NCBI GenBank assembly: GCA_903862645.1
Contig: CAIOZF010000235.1
Span: 55,599-119,598, forward strand
Reading direction: 5' to 3'
DNA length: 64,000 nucleotides
Source of the DNA: an uncultured Gammaproteobacteria bacterium
GTDB taxonomy: Bacteria > Pseudomonadota > Gammaproteobacteria > Pseudomonadales > Pseudohongiellaceae
A program made the position numbers and the translations under genes. Shown one piece after another: positions 19,902 through 32,162 of the stretch. Numbering within the stretch: the stretch's first letter is position 1; every line of letters starts with the position of its first letter. Under the pieces are notes generated by a model. That model did not search any database. It saw only the letters and a program-made list of their open reading frames with translations, and had not been told where the DNA came from.

Positions 19902-21263
19902 GTGATAAAGAGCATGACACTCTCGGCATTGAACAGCGTACTGAAAGGGCGATTGAGTGGCCCCGACGCGAGCTTTCTGCGAGTGTCTACAGACACCAGG
20001 ACGCTGTGCGCTGGAGACCTTTATGTTGCTCTGGTGGGTGAGAGTTTCGATGGCAATGAATTCATTGCGCAGGCATTTGCAAAAGGGGCCTGCGGCGCTG
20101 TCGTTAATGAATTGATTGCAGGCGACTGGCCGCAGTTGAGCGTCGCGGACACAACTGTCGCACTCGGGGAGATTGCACGGTGTAATCGTCTGGAGTCTCA
20201 GGCTCAAGTGATCGCAGTGACTGGCAGCCAGGGCAAGACTACGGTGAAAGAAATGATCGGCTGCATTCTGGGTGTTAATCATCCGGTGCTGGTGACGAAG
20301 GCTAATTTCAATAATCACGTGGGCGTTCCACTGACACTGCTGGAACTGAACAGTACGCATCAGCGAGCGGTGATTGAATTGGGGGCGAGTGGCCCCGGCG
20401 AGATCGCCTACACCGTAGAAATGGTCATGCCGCATGTCGCTGTTCTTACCAACGCCGCAGCGACCCATATTGAAGGCTTTGGTGATCTGCAGGGTGTTGT
20501 CAGAACCAAGGGCGAGATTATTGATGGACTGCCCGCCGCAGGGATCGCAGTGCTGAATGCGGACGATGCCAATATTCAATCGTGGATCGATCGTGCCGCC
20601 AGGCGTCGTGTATACACCTTCGGTATGAATTCAGCGACTGCCGATTACTTCGCTACCCAGATACGCGGTGGCGGTGGCACAGGTTCCATTTTCACTCTTA
20701 ATACTCCGGCTGGATCGATTTCGATCTCGCTTGCTTTGCTTGGTTTGCATAACGTCGTCAATGCCGTCGCGGCCGCCGCGGCATGCACTGCGGTCGGATG
20801 CACACTGGAAGAGATCAAGACGGGCCTGGAGCGCATCAAATCAATACCCGGGCGCATGCAAATGCTGACCGGAGTACGCGGAGCGGTGCTGATTGACGAT
20901 AGTTACAATGCCAGTCCCTCCTCGTTTCACGCGGCTATCGATGCGCTTGCGGCGCATATCGGCCACAGGATTCTTGTGGTGGGAGACATGGCGGAGCTGG
21001 GATCGCAGTGTGAGTCAGCGCATGCCGAAGTCGGACGCTACGCCCGCACACACGGGATCGACACTCTCTGGTCGGTGGGGCAGTTCAGCGCGCTGGCCTC
21101 TGCGGCATTTGGCAGTAACGGCAGGCATTTTGACAATCAGAGAGCACTCATTGAGCAGGCGCGCACAGTGTTCGGGCCTGGTGTCATCGCTCTGGTAAAA
21201 GGTTCTCGCAGTGCGGAGATGGACAAAGTGGTCGAACAATTGAAAAGCGGGGAGCCCTCATAA
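19902..21263 (+). CDS. murF: UDP-MurNAc-tripeptide:D-Ala-D-Ala ligase
   Basis: MurF adds the D-Ala-D-Ala dipeptide. The 453-residue product shows [17 protein letters not shown] in the N-domain, the ATP loop [15 protein letters not shown], the [16 protein letters not shown] segment, [25 protein letters not shown], and [16 protein letters not shown] in the central and C-terminal domains. The start is GTG 19902 with AGGT upstream; ATG 19914 is an alternative. Its stop overlaps the mraY start (TAATG), which suggests translational coupling. Confidence 0.97.
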   Translation: MIKSMTLSALNSVLKGRLSGPDASFLRVSTDTRTLCAGDLYVALVGESFDGNEFIAQAFAKGACGAVVNELIAGDWPQLSVADTTVALGEIARCNRLESQAQVIAVTGSQGKTTVKEMIGCILGVNHPVLVTKANFNNHVGVPLTLLELNSTHQRAVIELGASGPGEIAYTVEMVMPHVAVLTNAAATHIEGFGDLQGVVRTKGEIIDGLPAAGIAVLNADDANIQSWIDRAARRRVYTFGMNSATADYFATQIRGGGGTGSIFTLNTPAGSISISLALLGLHNVVNAVAAAAACTAVGCTLEEIKTGLERIKSIPGRMQMLTGVRGAVLIDDSYNASPSSFHAAIDALAAHIGHRILVVGDMAELGSQCESAHAEVGRYARTHGIDTLWSVGQFSALASAAFGSNGRHFDNQRALIEQARTVFGPGVIALVKGSRSAEMDKVVEQLKSGEPS

Positions 21264-22345
21264 TGCTGGTTTGGCTAGCAAGTTATCTGACTCAGTACGA
21301 CAGCGGATTTGCTGTGCTGCAGTACATTACCGTGCGCGGCATCTTCAGTATTTTGACCTCATTGATGATCTCGCTGTTGATCGGTCCCTGGATGATCCGT
21401 CGACTCAATCTTTTGCAGATCGGACAGGTGGTCAGAGACGATGGGCCGAAGAGCCACCTCAGCAAGGCTGGGACTCCCACTATGGGCGGCGCCCTTATCT
21501 TGGTCAGCGTTGCCGTCAGCACACTGCTCTGGTCAGACCTCAACAACCATTACGTCTGGACAACACTGATCGTTACGCTCTTGTTTGGTGCGGTTGGCTG
21601 GGTGGACGACTACCGCAAGGTCATCGAGAAAAATCCGAAGGGCCTGGCGGCGCGTTGGAAATATTTCTGGCAATCGGTGGTCGGTCTGGGTGCTGCACTG
21701 TTTCTGTACTACAGCGCCGTCGGCCCCGCCGAGACCCATTACATCATTCCCTTCTTCAAAGACGTCTCGCTTAATGTCGGCATCCTTTATGTGGTGATCA
21801 CATATTTCGTCATCGTTGGCAGCAGCAACGCGGTCAATCTAACCGATGGTCTGGATGGGCTCGCCATCATGCCTACCGTCATGGTTGGTGGCGCACTAGG
21901 CTTGATCGCCTACTTGTCCGGTCATGTGGAATTTTCTGATTATCTGCGTATTCCCTACGTTGCCGGTGCCGCTGAGTTGGCGATCTTCTGCGGGACGCTG
22001 GTGGGTGCTGGGCTGGGTTTCCTCTGGTTCAACACCTATCCCGCCCAGGTATTCATGGGTGATGTGGGAGCACTGGCGCTGGGTGCTGCGCTGGGGGTTG
22101 TCGCCGTGATCTCCAGGCATGAAATCGTGCTGTTCATCATGGGCGGAATTTTCGTCATGGAGACAGTATCCGTGATTCTCCAGGTTGGCTCTTTCAAGCT
22201 GCGCGGCAAGCGCATCTTCCGCATGGCGCCACTGCATCACCATTATGAATTGAAGGGTTGGCCTGAGCCGCGGGTGATCGTGCGCTTCTGGATCATTACG
22301 GTAATGCTGGTGCTTTTCGGGCTGGCGACACTGAAGTTGCGTTAA
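21263..22345 (+). CDS. mraY: Phospho-MurNAc-pentapeptide translocase
   Basis: MraY is the integral membrane enzyme that moves phospho-MurNAc-pentapeptide to undecaprenyl phosphate, making lipid I. The 360-residue product is about 10 membrane helices with the family signatures [18 protein letters not shown], the aspartate pair in [42 protein letters not shown] and the histidine loop [13 protein letters not shown]. The length equals E. coli MraY (360). It is coupled to murF. Confidence 0.98.
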   Translation: MLVWLASYLTQYDSGFAVLQYITVRGIFSILTSLMISLLIGPWMIRRLNLLQIGQVVRDDGPKSHLSKAGTPTMGGALILVSVAVSTLLWSDLNNHYVWTTLIVTLLFGAVGWVDDYRKVIEKNPKGLAARWKYFWQSVVGLGAALFLYYSAVGPAETHYIIPFFKDVSLNVGILYVVITYFVIVGSSNAVNLTDGLDGLAIMPTVMVGGALGLIAYLSGHVEFSDYLRIPYVAGAAELAIFCGTLVGAGLGFLWFNTYPAQVFMGDVGALALGAALGVVAVISRHEIVLFIMGGIFVMETVSVILQVGSFKLRGKRIFRMAPLHHHYELKGWPEPRVIVRFWIITVMLVLFGLATLKLR

Positions 22346-22411
22346 TGGAGGCGATGCGAATCGCTGCTAAAAGATCACACAGATAAACGATAGAAAAGGG
22401 CGGAAATTCAG

Positions 22412-23758
22412 GTGACTGACAGGAAACGAGTGATAGTGGGGTTGGGGAAAACAGGGTTGTCCTGTGCCCGCTACTTTCATTCGCTCGGCCAGGAATTTGC
22501 CATGGTGGACAGTCGGCAGAATCCACCGGGGCTCGCAGAGTTTCGCGCGGAATTTCCGCACGTCATTCTGGAGCTGGGTGGTTTCCCCGAGGCGCTGCTG
22601 GCGAGCGCTGCCGAGTTGATTGTCAGCCCCGGCATCAGTCTGAAGACACCGGCAATTCAAGCAGCCATGGCGGCGGGAGTCAGCGTCTGTGGTGACATCG
22701 ATGTCTTCAGCCGGGCCGCGCACAAGCCGATCGTTGCGGTCACTGGCTCCAATGGCAAGTCGACCGTGGTGACTCTGGTCGGTGAGATGGCAAAGGCTGC
22801 CGGTATCAGCGTCGGCGTTGGCGGTAATCTCGACGGCGCAGGTGCTGCACCCGCGCTCGATCTACTGCTTAACGGTGGCCACGATCTCTATATTCTGGAA
22901 CTTTCCAGTTTTCAACTGGAGACGACCCATCGTCTCGGTGCGGAAGTGGCTGTCATTCTCAATCTCAGTGAAGACCACATGGATCGTTACGCAACCATGC
23001 AGGAATATCTCGCTGCCAAGCAGAGAATATTTCTTGGTTGTCGCCAGATCGTCGTCAATCTTGATGACAGTGATAGTGCTCCACAGACTCACTCCCACGC
23101 GATAGCACATCATTACGGGCTGGATGCTTCCGGTACACAAAATTGGGGCGTACTGCGTGAAGCCGGACAGGAATTTCTGGCCTTTGGCAGTGAGAGGTTG
23201 ATGTCGGTCAGAGAGTTGAAGATCGCCGGCAAGCACAATGTCTCCAATGCTCTTGCTGCTCTGGCGCTAGGAGAGGCAATTGGCCTGCCGCGCAACAGCA
23301 TGCTGGAGACCTTGAAAATATTCCCCGGTTTGCCGCACCGTTGTCAGTGGGTTCGTAACCTGCAAGGAGTGGATTTCTATAATGATTCAAAGGGCACCAA
23401 TGTCGGCGCCTCATTGGTCGCAATCGAGAGTCTCGGTGAGTTGGTGACGGGCAAACTGGTGTTGATCGCTGGAGGAGTCGATAAAGAAGCTGAATTTTCC
23501 GGAATGGCGGCGCATGTGAGCAGATTCGTGAAGCTGCTTGTCCTCATCGGTCGTGATGCCGGCAATATCGCCGCAGCGTTGCGTGGTACCACCAGAATGG
23601 TCTTCGCGGCAAGCCTGCAAGAGGCTGTCGCCGTCTCGGCGGCTGGGGCGTGTGCAGGAGACGCTGTATTGCTTTCGCCTGCGTGCGCAAGCTTCGACAT
23701 GTTCACCGATTTCACGCATCGTGGGCGCGTATTCATCGAAGCGGTGGAGGCATTGTGA
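22412..23758 (+). CDS. murD: UDP-MurNAc-L-Ala:D-glutamate ligase
   Basis: MurD adds D-glutamate, the second stem residue. The 448-residue product starts at GTG 22412 and has the Rossmann-like N-domain (VIVGLGKTGLSCARYF), ATP loop AVTGSNGKSTVVTLV, LELSSFQLE, NLSEDHMDRYATMQEY, HRCQWVRNLQGVDFYNDSKGTNVGA, and LLSPACASFDMFTDFTHRG. Its stop overlaps the ftsW start (TGATG). Confidence 0.97.
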   Translation: MTDRKRVIVGLGKTGLSCARYFHSLGQEFAMVDSRQNPPGLAEFRAEFPHVILELGGFPEALLASAAELIVSPGISLKTPAIQAAMAAGVSVCGDIDVFSRAAHKPIVAVTGSNGKSTVVTLVGEMAKAAGISVGVGGNLDGAGAAPALDLLLNGGHDLYILELSSFQLETTHRLGAEVAVILNLSEDHMDRYATMQEYLAAKQRIFLGCRQIVVNLDDSDSAPQTHSHAIAHHYGLDASGTQNWGVLREAGQEFLAFGSERLMSVRELKIAGKHNVSNALAALALGEAIGLPRNSMLETLKIFPGLPHRCQWVRNLQGVDFYNDSKGTNVGASLVAIESLGELVTGKLVLIAGGVDKEAEFSGMAAHVSRFVKLLVLIGRDAGNIAAALRGTTRMVFAASLQEAVAVSAAGACAGDAVLLSPACASFDMFTDFTHRGRVFIEAVEAL

Positions 23759-24993
23759 TGAATACACAGTCGTCTTCCGCCAATTTTTCCAGAGTTAATC
23801 CACTCGGCACACTGCAGCAGCGCGTGCATGCTCCCGGTCAACCCAACACGCTGTTGATCGTAATGTTCCTGTTGATGACGATTGGCCTTCTGATGATGAC
23901 CTCTGCATCAATCGAGATCTCGAACAGTGAGTACAACGATCCGTTTTTCTATTTTAAGCGTCAGCTTTTTTTTACAGGACTGACAGCTTTGCTGGTGATG
24001 ATAACGCTGACGATTCCGGTGCGTTTCTGGTACTCGATCAGTCTGACTCTATTGCTTGCGTCGTTCGCGTTGCTGGCGTTGGTGCTGGTTCCCGGCATAG
24101 GGCATGTGGTCAATGGCAGTGCGCGTTGGATCGATCTCGGTTTCTACAATCTGCAACCTTCTGAAGTGGCCAAGATCTTCATAGTCGTCTATCTCGCGGC
24201 TTACATGGAGCGCCATCGCTACGCTGTTATGGAGACTTGGGTTGGTTTCATCAAGCCGATGGTGATATTGGCTGGCGCCATTGTGCTGTTGCACTTCGAA
24301 CCGGATCATGGCGCCATGGTGATTTTGATCGGCACGACTTTCAGTATGATCTTCCTGGCGGGAGCAAAATTGCATCGCTTCGCGCAGGTATTGATGCTCT
24401 GCGTTTTTGCGGTGGCCGCGCTGGCGATCATGAAGCCGTATGTGTTGGACCGCTTCTCCTCATTCCTCAACCCCTGGGCTGAGGAGTATGTCTATGGCGA
24501 GGGATACCAGTTGACGCAGGCGCTGATTGCCTTCGGTCGTGGTGGTTGGTTTGGTGAAGGCCTCGGTAACAGTATTCAGAAGTTGTATTTCCTCCCCGAG
24601 GCCCACACCGATTTTGTTCTGGCAATAGTCGCAGAAGAATTTGGTTTTGTCGGCGTCAGTGTGGTGGTGACCTTGTTCATCACACTGGTGGCACAGGCGT
24701 TCAAGATCGGCAAGCGTGTAGAGATCACTGGCAATCTGTTTCCTGCCTATCTTGCCTACGGCATCGCGATGTTGTTTGCCTGTCAGACTCTCATCAACGT
24801 GGGAGTGAACATAGGCTTGTTGCCCACCAAGGGGCTGACTCTGCCATTCCTCAGCTATGGCGGAAACAGTCTGCTGGTCAGCGGCTTTATGGTAGCTGTG
24901 CTGGTGCGCATCGACTACGAATATGCGCAAAGCAGCTTGAAGGCCGCCGCGCAAAACATGGTGGCGAGTTCTGGCAAGCGAGGTCAACGATGA
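23758..24993 (+). CDS. ftsW: Septal peptidoglycan glycosyltransferase FtsW
   Basis: FtsW is the SEDS-family polymerase that builds septal glycan strands with FtsI. I start it at ATG 23758, inside the murD stop, giving 411 residues; the tracked ORF runs 36 codons back into murD. The product has about 10 membrane helices, with the first after an N-terminal cytoplasmic tail, and the family landmarks LMMTSASIEIS, VNGSARWIDLGFYNLQPSEVAKI, FEPDHGAMVI, LPEAHTDFVLAIVAEEFGFVG and LPTKGLTLPFLSYGGNSL. The conserved catalytic-region aspartate lies in PEAHTDF. It overlaps murG by 4 bp. Confidence 0.97.
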   Translation: MNTQSSSANFSRVNPLGTLQQRVHAPGQPNTLLIVMFLLMTIGLLMMTSASIEISNSEYNDPFFYFKRQLFFTGLTALLVMITLTIPVRFWYSISLTLLLASFALLALVLVPGIGHVVNGSARWIDLGFYNLQPSEVAKIFIVVYLAAYMERHRYAVMETWVGFIKPMVILAGAIVLLHFEPDHGAMVILIGTTFSMIFLAGAKLHRFAQVLMLCVFAVAALAIMKPYVLDRFSSFLNPWAEEYVYGEGYQLTQALIAFGRGGWFGEGLGNSIQKLYFLPEAHTDFVLAIVAEEFGFVGVSVVVTLFITLVAQAFKIGKRVEITGNLFPAYLAYGIAMLFACQTLINVGVNIGLLPTKGLTLPFLSYGGNSLLVSGFMVAVLVRIDYEYAQSSLKAAAQNMVASSGKRGQR

Positions 24994-26117
24994 ACCACAT
25001 CGCCAACATCGCCTCTGCCAATGCTATCGGCACCGTGTTGATCATGGCAGGTGGTACCGGAGGTCACATCTATCCGGCACTCAGTATAGCCCGCAACCTT
25101 CATTCCCGAGGGTATCGCACAGAGTGGCTCGGCACGGCACGCGGATTGGAAGTCGATGTGCTACGCGACACCGATATTCCCCTGCATTTCATCGACGTCA
25201 AGGGCGTGCGTGGCAAGGGACTGAAGAGCATCCTGTTGGCGCCGTTCATGATTTTTTCTTCGGTGCTACAGTCCCTGCGCGTGCTGCGCCAGGTCAATCC
25301 GTGCTGCGTGCTAGGCATGGGCGGCTACGTGACCGGTCCTGGAGGTGTTGCTGCGAGACTGGCGGGCCGGCAATTGTTGATTCATGAACAGAACGCCATC
25401 GCTGGATTCAGCAATCGTCTGCTGGCCCCTATCGCCAATCGTGTGATGGAGGCTTTCCCTGGAACCTTCCGTGCTGCTCCGAAGGTGATCTGCACGGGTA
25501 ATCCTGTGCGCACCGAGATTGTCGCCCTGACCGGGTCGGCGCAAAGGCTGCGTGAGTCCGGAGAGTCCCTTCGAATTCTGGTAGTTGGAGGGAGTCTTGG
25601 CGCAGTGGCCATCAATCGACTGATTCCAGCTGCGCTGAAGCTTTTGGAAGGAGTCAACCGACCGCAGGTCTGGCACCAGACGGGTCGCAGTAACCTCGAA
25701 GAGACCCGCACGCTCTATGCCAATGCCGACCTGAGTATCAACGATGCATGCCGGGTCGACGCCTATATTCACGACATGGCCGCCGCCTACGCCTGGGCAG
25801 ATATGGTGATCTGTCGGGCTGGTGCCGCGACGGTTAGCGAGATTGCGGCGGCTGGCCTGCCTTCTCTGCTGGTGCCTTTTCCTCACGCGGTCGATGATCA
25901 TCAGACACGCAATGCCCAGTGGTTGAGCACAGCGGGTGCGGCACTGCTGATGCCGCAGAACGCATTGAATGCAGTGGCGCTCGCTGCGCGGTTGCAAGAA
26001 TTTATGAATGACAGAGGCCTGCTGCTGTCCATGGCTGGATCTGCCCGCGCGCTTGCGCGTCCCGAGGCGAGTGATCTGGTGGCGTTGGAATGCATGGAGG
26101 CCTGCAAAGGCAAATGA
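24990..26117 (+). CDS. murG: Lipid II synthase MurG
   Basis: MurG adds GlcNAc from UDP-GlcNAc to lipid I on the cytoplasmic face of the membrane. The 375-residue product is a GT-B fold with [16 protein letters not shown] near the N-terminus, [45 protein letters not shown] in the second Rossmann domain, and [36 protein letters not shown] at the donor site. It overlaps ftsW by an ATGA junction, and murC starts 4 bp after its stop. Confidence 0.97.
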   Translation: MNHIANIASANAIGTVLIMAGGTGGHIYPALSIARNLHSRGYRTEWLGTARGLEVDVLRDTDIPLHFIDVKGVRGKGLKSILLAPFMIFSSVLQSLRVLRQVNPCCVLGMGGYVTGPGGVAARLAGRQLLIHEQNAIAGFSNRLLAPIANRVMEAFPGTFRAAPKVICTGNPVRTEIVALTGSAQRLRESGESLRILVVGGSLGAVAINRLIPAALKLLEGVNRPQVWHQTGRSNLEETRTLYANADLSINDACRVDAYIHDMAAAYAWADMVICRAGAATVSEIAAAGLPSLLVPFPHAVDDHQTRNAQWLSTAGAALLMPQNALNAVALAARLQEFMNDRGLLLSMAGSARALARPEASDLVALECMEACKGK

Positions 26118-26121
26118 AGTT

Positions 26122-27558
26122 ATGACGAATCAAACCCACAAGGACAGATTGCATTTTGTTCCGGAAATGCGCCGCATGAAGACGATCCATTTCGTTGGCA
26201 TCGGGGGTGCCGGCATGTGTGGTATTGCCGAAGTCCTGCTGAACCAGGGCTACCGGATCACCGGTTCCGATCTCAAGGGATCGGCTGTCACTCAGCGACT
26301 GATCGGTCTGGGTGTCACTGTGTTTATTGGACACAGCGCTGAGAACGTTGCAAGCGCCGATGTGGTGGTGTACTCCAGCGCAGTGAGGCCGGGCAATCCA
26401 GAACTCTGCGCGGCCCGCGCGGTGGGCAAGCCCATAATTGCTCGTGCGGAGATGCTCGCTGAACTGATGCGCTATCGTCATGCCATTGCGATTGCCGGTA
26501 CTCATGGCAAGACAACGACTACCAGCCTTGTCGCATCGATCTTTGCTGAGGCGGGTCTCGATCCGACCTTCATCATCGGTGGTCTGCTCAAAAGTGCGGG
26601 TGCCAATGCCAGACTTGGTGAGAGTCGCTATCTGGTGGCCGAAGCTGATGAGAGTGACGCGTCTTTCCTGCACCTGCAGCCCATGGTGGCGGTGGTGACC
26701 AATATCGACGCCGATCATATGAGTACCTATGAAGGCGACTTCAACAAGCTGAAAAAATCCTTCATCGAATTCCTCCACAATCTACCTTTCTATGGTCTGG
26801 CAGTGCTGTGTACGGATGACCCCGTCGTGGAGGAAATTCTGCCGCTGGTTTCTCGGCCGATTCTGACCTATGGCTTCTCAGAGAGTGCGGATTATCAGAT
26901 TCTCAATCTACATCAGAATAAGCAATGTACCGAGTTCGAGATCGCTCGGCCGGAGCGGGCAGGAAATCTCAAGGTCAAGTTGAGCATCCCTGGTCGCCAC
27001 AACGCGCTCAACGCAACTGCTGCCGTTGCGATTGCCAGCGATGAAGGCATCAGCGATGAGCACATCTGCGCCGGTTTGCAGAAATTCCAAGGCGTCGGAC
27101 GACGCTTCGATATTCAAGGTACTTTCCCGCTGCGCGAAGGTAGCGCAATGCTGCTGGATGATTACGGGCATCACCCACGTGAGGTCGCTGCCACTGTCGC
27201 AGCTCTGCGTGGAGGTTGGCCCGAAGCTCGTCTGGTCATGATTTATCAGCCACACCGTTTCACAAGAACCAAGGATCTATATGAAGATTTCGTGAAGGTT
27301 CTGTCCGACGTCGATGTGCTGTTGATGCTGGAAGTGTACTCCGCCGGTGAGGACCCGATCCCTGGAGCGGACTCCCGTAGCCTGTGCCGCAGCATCCGCG
27401 CGCGCGGAAAAATTGATCCGGTATTTGTGCAGGATGATGAAGACATCCGCAAGGTCTTGACAGGGATATTGCGTGACGGGGATATCGTCATAACCCAGGG
27501 AGCCGGCAGTGTGGGTCTACTGGCCAAACAGTTGAGCGAGCAGGGACTGATTCTGTAA
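26122..27558 (+). CDS. murC: UDP-MurNAc:L-alanine ligase
   Basis: MurC adds the first stem residue, L-alanine. I start it at ATG 26122, giving 478 residues; the tracked ORF start lies inside murG in another frame. Landmarks are [34 protein letters not shown] loop [47 protein letters not shown], the [10 protein letters not shown] histidine pair, [13 protein letters not shown] and TQGAGSVG. It is in the same run as murG and ddlB. Confidence 0.97.
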   Translation: MTNQTHKDRLHFVPEMRRMKTIHFVGIGGAGMCGIAEVLLNQGYRITGSDLKGSAVTQRLIGLGVTVFIGHSAENVASADVVVYSSAVRPGNPELCAARAVGKPIIARAEMLAELMRYRHAIAIAGTHGKTTTTSLVASIFAEAGLDPTFIIGGLLKSAGANARLGESRYLVAEADESDASFLHLQPMVAVVTNIDADHMSTYEGDFNKLKKSFIEFLHNLPFYGLAVLCTDDPVVEEILPLVSRPILTYGFSESADYQILNLHQNKQCTEFEIARPERAGNLKVKLSIPGRHNALNATAAVAIASDEGISDEHICAGLQKFQGVGRRFDIQGTFPLREGSAMLLDDYGHHPREVAATVAALRGGWPEARLVMIYQPHRFTRTKDLYEDFVKVLSDVDVLLMLEVYSAGEDPIPGADSRSLCRSIRARGKIDPVFVQDDEDIRKVLTGILRDGDIVITQGAGSVGLLAKQLSEQGLIL

Positions 27559-27599
27559 TCAGGTCGCCAATACGCTCACCAATAAAATCGAAAGAGTGA

Positions 27600-28538
<939 letters not shown>

Positions 28539-28588
28539 GACCAGCGACATTCTAACCATCGAAAGATTGCAGGGCGTGACACAAGACA

Positions 28589-29422
28589 ATGAAGACAACG
28601 GTAAACAGCAACTCATTTTCTGCGCGTGGCGGCATGCGGGGCATTCCCCGTGGAGCAGTGCCCTTGTCCAGAAACGAGCCGCAGAAGGTACAGCAGAAAC
28701 CAGGCAAGAGTCATATGGGGATTTTGCTGGGTCTGCTGGCCTTGAGTGTGCTCTTGTTGTTCAGTCAGTACGCAACCGAACTGCGCGGCATTGTGAACAG
28801 GCCAGTACAGACAGTGTTGATGGCGAATCCCCTGCAGAAGGTCGATGAACAGAATGTGCGAGCCGTATTGGCAAGTCATCTGGATGTCGGCTTCTTTGCT
28901 CTGGATGTGCAGGCAATCAAGGCCGCGCTGGAAGCTGACCCGTGGATCGAGAGGGTCACGATCTCCCGTATCTGGCCAGACACGCTGTCAGTTGCCATCA
29001 CCGAGGAGATGGCCATTGCCCGTTGGGGTGACAGTGCTCTGCTGAATCAGTTCGGCGCCACTTTCGAACCTTACTCTATGGCGGACGATCAAGCCCTGCC
29101 GCTGCTGCGTGGGCCGCAAGAACAACAGCGTCGTGTGATGGAGCAGTACAAGACTTTCAGTCAGATGCTGTTTTCTTCAGGTTTGCGTATCCGCGAGCTG
29201 AGTTTGAATGACCGCGGCAGCTGGAGTCTGCGTCTGCACAATGATGCAGAAGTGATGATAGGCCGCAACGAAGTGGTCGAACGCATGCAGCGCTTCGTCA
29301 AACTTTATGATCGTCATCTCTACAGTCAGCTCGATCAGATCGAGGCATTTGATCTGCGTTACAACAATGGAATCTCAATCAGGAAAAAGTCAGATATGGC
29401 AGTCGGGATAGTCTCAAAATGA
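28589..29422 (+). CDS. ftsQ: Cell division protein FtsQ
   Basis: FtsQ is a bitopic protein that links early and late division proteins through FtsB and FtsL. The 277-residue product has a basic cytoplasmic tail of about 45 residues, one membrane helix (MGILLGLLALSVLLLFSQY), then a POTRA domain (QKVDEQNVRAVLASHLDVGFFALDVQAIKAALEADPWIERVTISRIWPDTL) and a beta domain ending at a run containing FDLRYNNGISIR. The order ddlB-ftsQ-ftsA-ftsZ is kept. Its TGA overlaps an ATG that opens a 35-codon frame leading to ftsA. Confidence 0.95.
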   Translation: MKTTVNSNSFSARGGMRGIPRGAVPLSRNEPQKVQQKPGKSHMGILLGLLALSVLLLFSQYATELRGIVNRPVQTVLMANPLQKVDEQNVRAVLASHLDVGFFALDVQAIKAALEADPWIERVTISRIWPDTLSVAITEEMAIARWGDSALLNQFGATFEPYSMADDQALPLLRGPQEQQRRVMEQYKTFSQMLFSSGLRIRELSLNDRGSWSLRLHNDAEVMIGRNEVVERMQRFVKLYDRHLYSQLDQIEAFDLRYNNGISIRKKSDMAVGIVSK

Positions 29423-29526
29423 ATTGCATCAATATGAATAGCAGTCTGGTCAGCAACTGCAAGGAAAAATTCTTGCGTGCCGGTTACGCGGTTGGGGTTA
29501 TCACATCACGGGGAGCACGCGGGTAA
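29419..29526 (+). CDS. Possible 35-residue ORF bridging ftsQ and ftsA
   Basis: ATG 29419 overlaps the ftsQ stop as ATGA, and the frame runs 35 codons to TAA at 29524-29526, which overlaps the ftsA start as TAATG. The predicted peptide begins MNCINMNSSLVSNC and ends TSRGARG. I recognise no homologue and see no signal peptide or membrane helix. It may be a real small protein, a coupling leader that keeps ribosomes moving from ftsQ to ftsA, or chance. It is too short for the ORF track. Confidence 0.3.
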   Translation: MNCINMNSSLVSNCKEKFLRAGYAVGVITSRGARG

Positions 29527-30761
29527 TGAGCGATTCAACACGCGGAAATCTGATCGTCGGTCTGGACATTGGCACTTCGAAAGTCGTGGCGATAGTGGGA
29601 GACATCAAGGCGGATGGCAGTCTGGATATCGTTGGAATCGGCAGTCATCGTTCACGCGGCCTGAAGAAAGGCACTGTGGTCAATATCGAGTCAACAGTGG
29701 AGTCGATTCAGCGCGCGATCGAAGAGGCGGAGCTGATGGCAGGATGTCAGATTCACTCGGTGTACGCAGGCATCGCCGGCAGTCATATTCGCAGCATGAA
29801 TTCCCATGGCATCGTCGCGATCCGCGATGGCGAAGTTACCCGTGCTGACATCGAGCGGGTCATTGATGCGGCGCAGGCTGTGGCGATACCCGCGGACCAG
29901 AAAGTGCTGCACATACTGCCGCAAGAATACATCATCGATGCACAGGAAGGGGTCAAAGAACCACTGGGAATGTCCGGTGTGCGTCTGGAAGCCAAGGTGC
30001 ATCTGGTGACCTGTGCCATCAATGCCGTCCAGAATATCGAGAAGTGCATCAAGCGTTGCGGGCTGGTCACGGAAGAGATAATTCTCGAACAGCTTGCGTC
30101 CAGTTATGCCGTACTCACGGAAGATGAGAAAGAGCTGGGTGTTTGTCTCGTCGACATCGGAGGTGGAACGTCCGATATCGCCGTGTTTACCGAGGGTGCA
30201 ATCCGTCATACAGGGGTTATTCCCATCGCCGGTGATCAAGTTACTAACGATATTGCTATGGCTTTGCGAACTCCTACTGAAAATGCAGATGAAATTAAGA
30301 TAAAATACGCTTGTGCTCTGACTCAGCTTGCCAGTGCCGGGGAAACCATTCAGGTTCCCAGTGTGGGTGACCGGCCCCCTCGTGAATTATCACGACAGGC
30401 TCTGGCCGAGGTGGTCGAGCCGCGCTACGACGAATTGTTCACGCTGATCCGTGCCGAACTGCAGCGTAGTGGGTACGAGAAAATGCTGGCCGCCGGTATA
30501 GTACTGACTGGAGGCACGAGCAAGATGGAAGGTGTGGTGGAGCTCGCAGAAGAGATTTTCCACGCACCAGTGCGGATCGGTTTTCCGCAGAATGTGAACG
30601 GACTGTCGGACATCGTCAGGAACCCGATTTATTCGACCGGAGTAGGATTGCTTCTCTACGGATTGAAGCAACAGCAGGACAAAGAGTACCAGACTCCTGT
30701 CAAGGAACCCCGGATCGGTTTGATGGAGCGCTTGACTGGCTGGATCAAGAAAAATCTTTGA
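29526..30761 (+). CDS. ftsA: Cell division protein FtsA
   Basis: FtsA is the actin-like ATPase that tethers FtsZ to the membrane and recruits later division proteins. The 411-residue product has VGLDIGTSKVVAIVG (phosphate 1), the 1C domain with SVYAGIAGSHIRSMNSHGI, VDIGGGTSDIAVFTEG (phosphate 2), VLTGGTSKMEGVVELAEEIF (adenosine site), and the amphipathic C-terminal helix LMERLTGWIKKNL that binds membrane. ATG 29526 follows GGGGAG about 12 bp upstream. Confidence 0.97.
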   Translation: MSDSTRGNLIVGLDIGTSKVVAIVGDIKADGSLDIVGIGSHRSRGLKKGTVVNIESTVESIQRAIEEAELMAGCQIHSVYAGIAGSHIRSMNSHGIVAIRDGEVTRADIERVIDAAQAVAIPADQKVLHILPQEYIIDAQEGVKEPLGMSGVRLEAKVHLVTCAINAVQNIEKCIKRCGLVTEEIILEQLASSYAVLTEDEKELGVCLVDIGGGTSDIAVFTEGAIRHTGVIPIAGDQVTNDIAMALRTPTENADEIKIKYACALTQLASAGETIQVPSVGDRPPRELSRQALAEVVEPRYDELFTLIRAELQRSGYEKMLAAGIVLTGGTSKMEGVVELAEEIFHAPVRIGFPQNVNGLSDIVRNPIYSTGVGLLLYGLKQQQDKEYQTPVKEPRIGLMERLTGWIKKNL

Positions 30762-30859
30762 TCGCCTCTAATTGATCAGAACGAATTGACAGACCGGATT
30801 GGATTGCGATTCATAAACTGCAGGACGTGTTTTCAAAATTTTAAAAACCAGGAGGCCGT

Positions 30860-32035
30860 ATGTTTGAATTAGTCGATAGTATTCCGCAGAACGCAGTTAT
30901 CAAGGTGATTGGTGTAGGCGGTGGCGGCGGCAACGCGGTGCGTCACATGATTGCCAGCCATGTCGAAGGCGTTGAATTCGTCGGTGCCAATACAGACGCT
31001 CAGGCCTTGAACAATTTGCGAGCCAAGACACTGCTGCAGATGGGCAGCTGTATCACCAAGGGACTAGGTGCTGGAGCCAATCCCGAGATCGGTCGTCAGG
31101 CCGCGCTGGAAGATCGCGACGAGATCGCACAAATACTCGCGGGGGCAGACATGGTCTTCATCACTGCGGGTATGGGGGGGGGGACTGGAACTGGTGCCGC
31201 ACCGATCTTCGCAGAAGTAGCCAGAGAATTGGGTATTCTGACGGTGGCTGTGGTCACCAAACCATTCCCGTTCGAAGGCAAGAAGCGCGCAAAAGTTGCA
31301 GAAGAAGGAATCCGTGCGCTGTCTGAACACGTCGACTCACTGATTACCATTCCGAATGAAAAACTTCTGTCTGTCCTTGGCAAGGACGCATCACTTCTGG
31401 ATGCCTTCAAGGCCGCCAACGATGTGCTGCTCGGCGCAGTGAAGGGCATCGCCGATTTGATCATGCGTCCTGGCATGATCAACGTGGACTTTGCCGACGT
31501 GCGCACCGTGATGTCGGAGATGGGCATGGCGATGATGGGAACCGGTTACGCCTCTGGTGTGGGGCGTGCGCGTGAGGCCGCAGAGGCCGCCATACGCAGC
31601 CCGCTGCTGGAGGATGTCAATCTGCATGGCGCACGCGGCATTCTGGTCAATATCACTGCGGGTGAGAATTTGTCGCTCGGCGAGTTCACCGAAGTGGGTG
31701 ACACCATCGAGGAATTTGCGTCTGACGATGCGACCGTCGTGGTTGGCACAGTTATAGATCCAGACATGGGCGACGAAATTCGCGTTACCGTAGTGGCGAC
31801 CGGTCTGGGCTTGCGCGCCGCTGCCGCTGTTGCACCGGTCAAAATGGTTGAGGCTGTGCTAGCTCCCAAAGCTGTTGTGACTGACTACCGACAGCTGGAT
31901 CGTCCGGTGGGCATGAGGACTCGTCCTGCTTCTGCGCACACGATGCCCCAGACCGGTCTGGCCCGTGCAGTGGGTTCGGATACCGATATGGACTATCTGG
32001 ATATTCCCGCATTCCTGCGTCGTCAGGCGGATTGA
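30860..32035 (+). CDS. ftsZ: Cell division protein FtsZ
   Basis: FtsZ is the tubulin-like GTPase that forms the Z-ring. The 391-residue product has [23 protein letters not shown], the tubulin signature [17 protein letters not shown], the T7-loop region [17 protein letters not shown], then a variable linker and the conserved C-terminal peptide [14 protein letters not shown], which binds FtsA and ZipA. The ribosome site AGGAGG is strong, fitting the high level of this protein. It lies 98 bp after ftsA. Confidence 0.98.
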   Translation: MFELVDSIPQNAVIKVIGVGGGGGNAVRHMIASHVEGVEFVGANTDAQALNNLRAKTLLQMGSCITKGLGAGANPEIGRQAALEDRDEIAQILAGADMVFITAGMGGGTGTGAAPIFAEVARELGILTVAVVTKPFPFEGKKRAKVAEEGIRALSEHVDSLITIPNEKLLSVLGKDASLLDAFKAANDVLLGAVKGIADLIMRPGMINVDFADVRTVMSEMGMAMMGTGYASGVGRAREAAEAAIRSPLLEDVNLHGARGILVNITAGENLSLGEFTEVGDTIEEFASDDATVVVGTVIDPDMGDEIRVTVVATGLGLRAAAAVAPVKMVEAVLAPKAVVTDYRQLDRPVGMRTRPASAHTMPQTGLARAVGSDTDMDYLDIPAFLRRQAD

Positions 32036-32162
32036 TTGCCCGGGTTGCTCCGGAGCTTTCCGGTTGCAAGATTGGGTTATTACATGACCTTTGCAATCAT
32101 CCGGCCTGCGCTGGAGTGGCTGGACAGGCAGGCATCACACTAAAACGGGAAAGATGACATTT

